17,717 nt of DNA, taken from the NCBI GenBank assembly GCA_003049485.1, contig PYST01000544.1:1-17717 (forward strand), written 5' to 3'. The number at the start of each line of letters is the position of its first letter. Position 1 is the first letter of the stretch. The translations under genes and the position numbers were made by a program. Source of the DNA: Ophioceras dolichostomum (taxonomy: Eukaryota; Ascomycota; Sordariomycetes; Magnaporthales; Ophioceraceae). The notes under the pieces were generated by a model that worked only from the letters and a program-made list of their open reading frames with translations, was not told where the DNA came from and did not search any database. This document shows, piece by piece, positions 10,269 through 17,717 of the stretch.

Positions 10269-12230
10269 CTACCAGGGTGATCCAACTAGCGTACCGGCCC
10301 CAAATGCCAGAGCAAATACGATGGGGACGACCGGCACATGTAGTGCCCTTGACTCTCGCATTGCCAATCCGCCGCTCATAACCGGCAACGGGGAATTCAG
10401 CAATCGACCTGATTCTTGCATGACAGACTGCGGAAACATCACCACCGTCCCGTTGCCCACGTCGCCAGTCGACACGGACGAGGAGCTATTACCATCGATC
10501 GTGAACGGAGCCGAAGATTCAAAGCCCTCCCGCCGCCCCACGAGCACCTCGACGCTGCGAAACGCAACTGCGGGCGCATCGGCCGAGACGAAGTGGCCAG
10601 CGGACGCGACAGCGAGATACGTCAGACCCCTCTCAGAGTGCACCGTGCCTACTACCCCGGCCCCGGCTAGAGTCTCTGGGTCTGCATTGTCGTGGAGGGG
10701 GGCGTAGAGCGGCGCGGTCGGCCTCGCCTGGAACCCCATCTTGCCACCCCACGTCAGGTTCTGGATCGTCAGCAGTGTACCGTCGTCGATGAGCACGAAG
10801 TCCCTGACGCCGTGCGCGAGGATCACGTTCTGGGTCCCGTCTATAACGTTGGGAAGCACGGGCTGGCTCCCGGGTCCGCTTAGGACCGAGTTGTCGGTTC
10901 CGTTGATGAACACCGGGTTGTTGGTGCAGAACACCCAGTCCTTGTCTGGGGCGTTGATGGCGCGCTTGACTTCGGTGCGGTTGAAGTACACCGGTCCAGA
11001 GCCGTCGGGACTGTAGAAAGTGCCGACGCTGAAGCCGAGGGGATCGTACTTGAGCGGGCAGAGGTCGGTGATGGTGTAGACACTGAAGCACGGGTTCAGC
11101 TCGGCGGTGGCCAGGTAGGTCATGCTCCAAACGTCGCATTCTGGCCTCGTCCTGCCCGCCTCGTCCGTGCCTGCCGGCATTGAAGGCTGCTGGCCCGCTG
11201 GCGGGTAAACGAGGTACTTGCGCATGTAGTCCTCGTAGCCACACTTGCTGTTGGCATCCTTCAGCGCCCCACGCATCGAGTCGTTGAAGGCGAAGACGCT
11301 CTCCCAGCGATCCACAAAAGTGGGCAGCGGGATCTGCTCGGTGATGGCGTCAACTGCATATACACCATCGAAGATCTGCATGCCGGCGACGTTGAAGTAG
11401 GTCTTGTCGTTCTGGTCCAGCATCGCGCTGGCGATATACGGACAGTACATGCCGCTGTATGAAGAGCCCGTCACGTAGACCTCGAAGCCCTGCATCGCGA
11501 ACGCGTCGACGAAGTTCTTCCAGAAGCCGAGGAACTGGCTTGCCACGTCGGTCTCGTCCCTGGCTGTCGGCGTGCCTATAGAGAAGCCGGCGCCGACGGG
11601 CTGGTCGACCCACACGACATTCGTTATGCGGTGCCAGCTCCACTTGTTCTTGATCGGCTTGAACATGCCTGGCTGCCAGAGCATGGGTCCATTCTCGGCC
11701 AGCAACTCTCCAGTGGAGGAGCAGCCGGGCTGGTTAACAAGCGCCACTGCGTCAGTACCAACACGGATCGGGCTGATCGGGCACCCTTTATATCTCAACA
11801 CTTACACCGCCTGTAAGCCAGATCAGGATCTCCTTACTGGCCTGCTCACTCTCCGAAGGGAAGAACCAGAAGTACAGCTGCTGGCTTGTGTCATTGTTGG
11901 AGCCGATGGGGAGCAGCCCTGCGTAGGATTCCCCGACATCAAAATCGACGTTCGGGATGCCAGTCCCGTTGACCACGAACTCTGTTTTGCGCAGATACGT
12001 TAGTGATGAGTTACATCCTGAGGCAAGCGAGCAGCGAAATGCCAAGTCTTACCGCGTGTTTTGTCGGTGAGAAACTTGGGCTGTTTCTGCTGCCTTCGGG
12101 CGAGGGCCTCTGCGGTACTCGAACGATCAGCGAAGACGGTCCGCGCTGCCTCTGGCCGGTACTGTCCCAAGTTGAGAGTAGCAGAGGCCGCCGAAGGGAG
12201 CAGAACGAGCCACTGAAGCCAGTGCATCAT
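10269..12230 (-). CDS. Secreted serine carboxypeptidase (peptidase family S10), three exons
   Basis: Exons are 12230-12053, 11981-11806 and 11729-10269, 1815 nt joining in phase to 604 aa. The product should remove C-terminal residues from peptides outside the cell or at the cell surface. Residues 1-17 form a signal peptide (MMHWLQWLVL, cleavage after AASA), and a dibasic RR at 45-46 could be a Kex2-type processing site. The core signature WLTGGPGCSS (114-123) appears only after intron 2 is removed. The expected triad is Ser208 in G-S-S-Y-S-G, Asp428 in R-D-F-V-L and His497 in A-G-H-F-V-S. The usual signatures are GESYAG and GHMVP, so the Glu before the nucleophile and the Met-Val-Pro after the His are changed. 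Several N-glycosylation sequons are present. A Ser-rich stalk (about 525-545) and a hydrophobic tail (VPVVPIVFALAFGAGTLVG) suggest a GPI anchor. It resembles the fungal carboxypeptidase S1-like group. The start at 12230 is preferred over 12326 because the latter overlaps a TATA-like site. Confidence 0.93.
11730..11805 (-). other. Intron 2 of the carboxypeptidase gene
   Basis: The 76-nt intron has a GTAAGT donor (11805-11800), a CTGAC branch site and a CAG acceptor. It is phase 0. Splicing regenerates the S10 signature GGPGCSS exactly across the junction. Confidence 0.92.
11982..12052 (-). other. Intron 1 of the carboxypeptidase gene
   Basis: The 71-nt intron has a GTAAGA donor, a perfect CTAAC branch site and an AACAG acceptor. 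It joins phase 1 to phase 1 (Arg59, Glu60 across the junction) and leads into the FVVNGTGIPNVDF segment typical of the mature N-terminus of fungal S10 enzymes. Confidence 0.88.
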
Positions 12231-12322
12231 GGGGGAGTCTATGAATGCTAGACAAAATACAGAGTTTTTATGAAAGTTGAACGACGGAATAATTGAGCTG
12301 CCAAGAGTGGGAAAAACACATG

Positions 12323-12329
12323 CCATATA
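12323..12329 (-). promoter_or_regulatory. TATA-like element of the carboxypeptidase gene
   Basis: The minus strand reads TATATGG about 95 nt upstream of the ATG at 12230. Spacing fits a short 5' leader. The match to the consensus is partial. Confidence 0.4.
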
Positions 12330-14172
12330 AGCTGACGGGAAGGATCGTCGGTCGCTGTTTTAGAATTCCCCGGAGCCCGGATGATGAAACGCGACGGGAA
12401 AGATGGGACGTCGATGATAAGCTCCGAGATGATACGATCAGCAGAAGGTGTCTGTCAGCCAAAAAAACAAGACTCCTTCCCATGATTGAAGAGCGAACTT
12501 GCTTGTGTCCCGTAGCATGTGCGCGCATTACACCTCAGTCGCGTTTCAAGCGAGCGAGAAGGGGACGGATGAACAAGGCCCGACTTCGGGGTGGGTCCCG
12601 GAGCCCCGATTCTGGATGGCTGTGGTGGATGAAGATGCCGGCACCCCTCCTTGTCTCCGCAAAAACGGAAACGGGTCCGGATGGAGTCTCCCTTCCAAGT
12701 GTAAGCTTTTGCAGCGGCAGGCGCGAATTTATCATCATAGTAAAGATGGGGCTAGGGTGCATGCTACATGGTATTGTAGGTAGGAATGTCGCATCGTCGA
12801 CTTAATCATCATCAGCTCTCTGGTGGCGGCAAAGAATACATGCGCACTCACCGCACACCGCGTTTCCCATGGGCGCCGTCGCCAGTAGAGCCACAAAAGT
12901 ATCCATGCCCTCAACAAGATCGATCGACTCTCGACAAGCCCCTTCCGTCTGGGGTGGAGTTTGATCCTGGGAGCGTGCCACGAGCGGCGAGGTTACCATC
13001 AGCGAATTCGCACCGTCAGTACCACCACCATTTGCGTCCGCAACCCCGCGCCCGGTATCGAAAGTCACACGATACCATCAAAGCGCGTCATTGGCATCAT
13101 TGTGTGTTGATGCGAAGAAGCCTCCAGTCAGTAGGGCTATCTGCGAGCTGGATCTCCAACCGGTCGGCCTCATCAGCACCAGGCCGAGAGAAACGGTCAG
13201 CTCCATTAAGCTTCCCTTCGGCATTGCACACGGTAAGACCGACACCACCAGATCAACCGACCTTTGCTGGCACACAACTAGATAATATCTACTACTCGTC
13301 CATGTGTTGTCTAGTCTGGCATCGATGGTGGCAATGACGCAGCAGGAGGCCCTGGCATGCCCACCTGCTATGTGTAGCAAAACGGATTCGTACCCGTCCG
13401 GGCACCGGTCAGCGCGAGTTCTTTTGGTGTTACGGCGCATTACAAAAGACCCTCACCGATCGCCCCGTGTGGAGCTTCCCACCGGCTTTTCGGATCCCAA
13501 CTGACCGAACATGTACGCGTAGACAGGCTCTCTTTTCCATACGCCAGTCGACAGCAGGTCCCGGGCTAATGACAGCAATCAGCGCACTGTGTTTAGGTTG
13601 TGGGGCTAACAAAGAAACAGCGGCACCGCCTAGATCGCAGAGCGTTCCCGCGAGCAAGAAGCGTGCTCGACCTAGATCTAAACACTACCATAATGGCACA
13701 CGAAGCAGTGGGTTGGTGATGAGGAATTCCGATCCGTGGCCGGGCCGCAGGACGGACTGGCGGAGGGCCGGATGAGCCGGCCGCGCGAGTGATACACTGC
13801 GCTGGTGGCTGTTGACTCGGGAGGGAGTGGAAGGCTGCGAAACACGGCGTATACATCAGCCTCTCGTCCTCTCAGACCTCCTGTTTCAAGCGATGTGAAG
13901 GTGGTCGTCCACTCATGATCGCGTGCATATCTCGTATGCGAAGCTCGCTGTTCCGAGAAGTGATAAATGAGGCGATGCGTATTGTCATTGAGAATGTCCA
14001 GAAATGTGATATCATCAATGATGTGGTGCAGTCCAGTGGCGACGCATTAGAAAAAGAAAAGGGGTTGATTGTGGGAACTAGCAAGCCACTACTACCGCGC
14101 CGGCTACGACCGCGACACTCCATGAGAATCTCGCACCGACGAGCACGGACTGGATACTGCTACTTAAGTGAA
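12330..14172. other. Long region with no recognised gene
   Basis: About 1.84 kb. The left end is the carboxypeptidase promoter. A minus-strand frame from 13440 (ATG) runs 120 codons to a TGA at 13080-13078 and then stays open for another 91 codons to 12802; I recognise no domain in it (see findings). Plus-strand frames at 12293-12805 and 12786-13337 overlap it or the promoter, are rich in Arg and Ser, and look like chance frames. No RNA gene or repeat was identified. Confidence 0.4.
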
Positions 14173-14871
14173 CTACTTGTTTGCCACTTCAGCCAGTGAT
14201 ACGAACTTCAGCTTCCCCCCTGTCTGCCACGTCTCCATATATGTGAGAGCGTTTGCGTGCTTCTTGGGCCAACGCCAGCTCAGACAATCCTCCACAACGT
14301 AGATTTTCCATTTTACACCCGAGTTGGGGTCCTCGTTGAGTCTGATAGCATGCAGTACACTCGCAAGGACGCATGCATTGGAAGAGAGCCCGCAGAAGTA
14401 AAAGTCTGTTATACGTTGCTCCTGAAGAATGTCCTTCAGCGTAGTGTCCCGGAAAGCAGAATAGAAACCCTTGACTATAGACAGTCCTCTTCTTCATGAA
14501 CTAGCTTGAGGATATCTGGATGAAGCTCGGCTCCAAGGGTGCCCTTAGCGCAGCATGCCTTATCGTCGACGTGAGTGGCTCATACAAGCCACTCAGGGGT
14601 AAACGGTTCATACTGCTTCATCTTCTCTACGGGCTGCTCGTGGGGGTTCTCATACTCCGCCCTAACCCACGCAATGTGGCCCTTTGTATCCCGAAACGCC
14701 GAAACGAGCATTCCGACGCTGGCAAGAAAGTCTGGGCTATCGGTGGGATTAACGGGGCCACAGAGGCTGGTATACCTCGTTAGCACTGGGGTTGGCACCG
14801 CTATTAGTGACTCGAGGGAAGTCTGCTTGGAAATCCACGGCTACGAGTGCCTTCTTGTTGCTATCGGCCAT
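14173..14871 (-). pseudogene. Broken isochorismatase-like cysteine hydrolase gene
   Basis: An ATG at 14871 opens MADSNKKALVAVDFQADF, with the family's catalytic Asp (residue 13), and ends at a TAA (14751-14749). The homologous reading continues in another frame with SPDFLASVGMLVSAFRD and HIAWVRAEYENP, is cut by a TGA at 14582-14580, runs on in that frame through CCAKGTLGAELHPDI, and stops at TAG (14477-14475). A third frame then holds the rest: KGFYSAFRDTTLKDIL (catalytic Lys), FCGLSSNACVLASVLHAI (catalytic Cys), VVEDCLSWRWPKKH and a natural-looking TAG at 14175-14173. All parts are in the expected order for an isochorismatase-fold hydrolase of about 230 aa. At least two frameshifts and one in-frame stop separate them. 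The gaps are too small for normal introns. Relatives hydrolyse amides or vinyl ethers of varied small molecules, so a substrate cannot be named. Confidence 0.82.
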
Positions 14872-15835
14872 TTTCGCGTAAAAGAAATTGTGTGTGCGTA
14901 TATATTGCTTGTTGTAGTGAGGTGTAATGGTTGAAGTTGCTGTGTCTGCGACCCAATGAGTGGAAATCGCTTGAGGGCATCGCGTACTTATATGCGGCGG
15001 AGGCCATGTCACATGGGAACACCTTGCCGAGCTGGCCAACATGGAGACAGTTCAGTCCAGCGAATGACAGGAGCATCGAAGGCAGGGAAGTACTTGGTTA
15101 CTCCCACATCGTGTGCCCGAGCAAAGCGGTCTGATGGGCATGGCTTTTACCTCCGTCGACAAGGCTTCCAATGAAAGGCATGACAGGGTTCATGCCAACA
15201 CCCGAAAGATTGCAAGCACAGGAATCCGACTCCCGCCATCGCTGACAGTGGTCCTTGTTGACAGCAGCAACAGAGAAGAAAGCCAGTGACAGCTCGTCAG
15301 GAGGCGTGAAAGTGCGACGTATTTCTCGCGAGTGACAAAGACACGCTGGACATGGACCGAACAAAAGCCTGCCCCCCGGCCTCCACCCATAACGAGAGCT
15401 GACATCAAGCGCCTGTGGGCGCCGCAACAAACGGAATTCTAGAATGAGAGATTTCCCCGGGAGTGTCACGAGCGAAAATCCAGACGAAGAGTTGCTGAGC
15501 CGTAGCTGCCAACACCCCGAAGTGGCACAGCCGGGCCGCACCAACCAACGCCCGGGGAGCGGGGAGGAGCATTCTCGGCCATAGCTGATGGAACATCGGG
15601 TCGGAGTGGGAGGAATATAACAGGGCTCGTCTGGATCACATTCCCCCGGAACACCGAAAGACGGTGTCCAACAATGAGCACTTCGCTTGCTTAGGTATTC
15701 ACCTGCTCCGACCTGCTTGCACCTTTCGCTCTGCTCGCAAAAAGCACACGGGCTCAGCTGCCTATTCACCTGCCCTCACCCCTCATAGCACCTGCTTGTC
15801 AAAGGCTTTCCCATTACGCCATGCAATAGTAACAA
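14872..15835. other. Intergenic region, no firm gene
   Basis: The right flank of the hydrolase relic. An AT stretch (TATATA at 14899-14904) lies about 30 nt before its ATG. A 224-codon minus-strand frame at 15098-15769 begins with GTG and has no ATG until near its end, so it is not called. Short direct repeats occur: TATTCACCTGC at 15696-15706 and 15763-15773, and ACCTGCTTG at 15711-15719 and 15790-15798. The right end is the 3' flank of the glycosyltransferase-like gene. Confidence 0.4.
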
Positions 15836-17212
15836 TTAGGGCCAAAGGCCGTATGTAAAAGGATCCAAATAGGGATAATCCTCAGCGACGCCCATTATCG
15901 TACTGTACTCGTCTCGGAGGACATCCAAGCCTTGAACGGCATAGTTTGCATACCGGCTCAATTCGTGTCTTCGCAAGGCTACCGTCCACGGGAAGCTTGA
16001 GTGTGCGACACCCATGAACCGGCTCGATTTGAACATAACCAGGAAGTCCACGAGTGCCTGCTGGTCAAACGCCAGACTCTTCAGCCGGGCAAGATCCGCC
16101 TCTGGCAGCAGATCGCCTTTTGTAACCACACTGATATTCCTACCATGCAGCAGGTGTGATGAACCCAGGTACCGAGCAAATAGGTCGACCGGTGCCTGGT
16201 CCCCCGAGGCGACATACACCACATCCAGCCCAGAGCGCGCGATGTTGTTTGCGTGCTCAGCAAACTGGTCCCCAGCGCGAGAAAACTTCCATCCTTCAGA
16301 CGGCGGCCACGCTTCGATCGCGTCCTCTTCGAGTCGAAGATGAGCGCCGTAGAAGCCCCTGGCGCTGATGGCCACCGCTGGGTCGATGGGCAGCGAAAAT
16401 CGCTCTTTCAACTCCATCAGCACTCGGGCTGCCATCTCTCGTGTGTCTTCTCGGAAAGAGAGGATTTTGCCGAACTCTCGTGCGAACGCGGCGCCGTCGC
16501 TGCTGGCCGGATATTCGAGAAAAGACTGCCCGAGGCGGATGTGCAAGGGCGTCTCGTAGTCGAACTGCAGGCTGGGTCTGCGGGTGGCCAGCCACGCATC
16601 CAGTGATGAACGCCACTGATGGGGGTGTGACAATCCCTCGGGTGGGTGGTTCGGCTCAAACTGGGAGCCAATCATGTCGAGATCGGAGGCTCGATGATCC
16701 CAATGCGGGAATTCGGTAACGCTATCGTACACTCGCATGCCGGGGCAACCCTCGGTCAATCGCCTGATGAATTCTGACCGATCAAAAAGGAAGTCGAGCG
16801 GCGTCTCGTTGCCCGTCTCGATATCGACAATATCGCTCGCGCTCCGCAGCTGCATGGACGGGACGACGATCGCAGCCCCTGCACTGATAGCGTATCGGAT
16901 GCACCGTAGAATCTGGTTGCGCACCATGCCCACGCCGCCATGCTGACCCTCGCAGGTGAACAACAGGCCTGGGCGGAAGCCTCCATTGCGGCGGCACACT
17001 TCGCGAATCGGCGCGAATTCGATCGGGGACGGGAACTCGACGCTTTTGGCCTGATCAATGAATGAAGTTCTCTCTGCCAAGCTGTAACTAGTATTGGTGG
17101 GGAATAGCAGATCGGTGATCGCATCGTGGACGCGAAAGCCAAGCGTCCATGCCGAGACCAAGATGGATGCGGCCAAGACGTAGATCGCCCAAGGACGCTC
17201 TAGGCACAGCAT
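15836..17212 (-). CDS. Type II membrane protein, O-fucosyltransferase-like family
   Basis: One uninterrupted frame of 458 aa ending in TAA. The ATG at 17212 is the first in frame; the frame continues upstream only with non-ATG codons. Residues 8-26 (WAIYVLAASILVSAWTLGF) form a signal anchor, giving a short cytosolic tail and a lumenal domain, as in Golgi glycosyltransferases. Three blocks mark an ascomycete family distantly related to GDP-fucose protein O-fucosyltransferases: GGVGMVRNQILRCIRYA from 92 (nucleotide-binding-like Gly/Asn loop), FYGAHLRLEEDA at 287-298 (the His-x-Arg-x-Glu element) and DFLVMFKSSRFMGVAHSSF at 389-407 (donor-binding region near the C-terminus). Length fits that family. 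The likely role is glycosyl transfer in the secretory pathway; donor and acceptor are unknown. The family call is from remembered motif patterns, so the enzymatic role is inference. Confidence 0.82.
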   Translation of the reverse strand: MLCLERPWAIYVLAASILVSAWTLGFRVHDAITDLLFPTNTSYSLAERTSFIDQAKSVEFPSPIEFAPIREVCRRNGGFRPGLLFTCEGQHGGVGMVRNQILRCIRYAISAGAAIVVPSMQLRSASDIVDIETGNETPLDFLFDRSEFIRRLTEGCPGMRVYDSVTEFPHWDHRASDLDMIGSQFEPNHPPEGLSHPHQWRSSLDAWLATRRPSLQFDYETPLHIRLGQSFLEYPASSDGAAFAREFGKILSFREDTREMAARVLMELKERFSLPIDPAVAISARGFYGAHLRLEEDAIEAWPPSEGWKFSRAGDQFAEHANNIARSGLDVVYVASGDQAPVDLFARYLGSSHLLHGRNISVVTKGDLLPEADLARLKSLAFDQQALVDFLVMFKSSRFMGVAHSSFPWTVALRRHELSRYANYAVQGLDVLRDEYSTIMGVAEDYPYLDPFTYGLWP

Positions 17213-17717
17213 CGTCCAGGCGGAATGAAGAGACAAACGGCAAACATTTGGAGAAAAACAGCAAGACTTGGCGACGACAGGTGGTAATAAAGGTTGAGGG
17301 AAAGACGGGGTAACCCATGTGCTCGTTCTGCGTGGACGGCCCAATCCTCCTTGAACTCCTTGAACTCGACCCGAGTCAAGTACTCCGGCCGACTAGCCGA
17401 TATTGGCTCTGGGTCCTGACTCGTCTTAGGAACCGATGCGATTCCTTGGCGATCCGACGTTTCGGATCATCCGGTCTGGCGGGTTCACACGTGGTTGTCC
17501 GGGGGTAAGCTTACCTCCCTGCATACAAATGCGACACTTTCTTTCCCAGGAACGGAAGGCCAAAACCAGGAGGGAGGTGCTCGAAGTCGGCCTGGGAAGC
17601 TTCCGAACTGGGGGACAGACTTGCTCTGCCTACTGTGTGGTGTTTGTTGGGGTTATATGGAGTCACCCTTGTTGGGTGGGGGGGTGGGGCGGGAGTGGTA
17701 GTGGTGTTGAATTGTAT
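17213..17717. other. 5' flank of the glycosyltransferase-like gene
   Basis: No gene recognised. It contains the start of an overlapping upstream minus-strand frame (ATG at 17318) and the G-quadruplex motif at 17674-17693. A TATAAC-like stretch is present on the minus strand near 17655, too far away to assign with confidence. Confidence 0.4.
17674..17693 (+). other. Predicted G-quadruplex motif
   Basis: Four G tracts of 3, 7, 4 and 3 bases (17674-17676, 17678-17684, 17686-17689, 17691-17693) are separated by single-base loops, the most stable arrangement predicted for intramolecular G-quadruplexes. It lies about 460 bp upstream of the start of the 15836-17212 gene, on the non-template... opposite strand to that gene, that is, on its template strand. 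Confidence 0.65.

Noticed and set aside
10633..11244. 203-codon minus-strand frame inside the carboxypeptidase gene
   Set aside because: It is the shifted frame of the real exon, with the Arg/Pro/His-rich composition typical of a shadow.
11788..12045. Separate small genes at the 5' part of the carboxypeptidase region
   Set aside because: Consensus introns at 11982-12052 and 11730-11805 join these pieces in phase and restore the S10 signature.
12293..12805. 170-codon plus-strand frame
   Set aside because: Overlaps the carboxypeptidase promoter in antisense and has no recognisable domain.
14749..14798. Short intron to repair the hydrolase relic near 14760
   Set aside because: A GTATAC donor and GATAG acceptor exist, but the intron would be about 39 nt, shorter than fungal introns normally are, and the later stop and frameshift would remain.
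15098..15769. 224-codon open minus-strand frame
   Set aside because: Starts at GTG, has no ATG until near its end, and shows no motif that I recognise. It could be a relic but cannot be supported.
15836..17344. Longer version of the glycosyltransferase-like gene
   Set aside because: It would start at TTG; the first ATG is at 17212 and is followed directly by the signal anchor.
1..17717. CRISPR arrays, insertion sequences, LTR elements and tRNA genes
   Set aside because: No regular spaced repeats, terminal inverted repeats, transposase or reverse-transcriptase motifs, or tRNA cloverleaf were found by eye; a tRNA scan would be needed to exclude the last.

Overview
The window looks like nuclear DNA of a filamentous ascomycete (Pezizomycotina). 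It carries a HET-domain gene, a secreted S10 serine carboxypeptidase, a Golgi-type O-fucosyltransferase-like protein and relics of a CVNH lectin and an ACS-family permease. The introns are short (71-117 nt), with GTAAGT, GTGAGT or GTATGT donors, CTAAC or CTGAC branch sites and CAG/TAG acceptors. There are no operons, ribosome binding sites or CRISPR arrays.

Layout. 1-1190: no recognised gene. 1191-3602 (+): complete three-exon HET-domain gene, 735 aa. 3927-4565 (-): intact single-exon gene of unknown function, 212 aa, convergent with the HET gene and with a TATA box at 4729-4736. 4566-6012: non-coding, with an 11-bp tandem repeat. 6013-7520 (-): wreck of a major facilitator permease (allantoate/nicotinate-type, DAL5/TNA1-like) with several frameshifts and an in-frame stop. 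7521-8633: nothing recognised. 8634-9245 (-): damaged secreted CVNH-lectin-like gene, with the start codon missing and a TAA inside the lectin core. 9246-10268: nothing recognised. 10269-12230 (-): complete three-exon serine carboxypeptidase, 604 aa, with signal peptide and a probable GPI anchor. 12231-14172: no recognised gene, one weak open frame. 14173-14871 (-): broken isochorismatase-like hydrolase gene. 14872-15835: nothing firm. 15836-17212 (-): complete single-exon type II membrane protein of the fungal O-fucosyltransferase-like family, 458 aa. A strong G-quadruplex motif lies at 17674-17693.

The four intact genes do not form an obvious pathway. The striking feature is decay: three recognisable but broken genes lie on the minus strand between intact ones. 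I do not see a clear novel system. The best leads are the CVNH relic, whose stop codon lies inside a perfect, phase-compatible splice donor, and the carboxypeptidase, which has altered residues next to its catalytic Ser and His.
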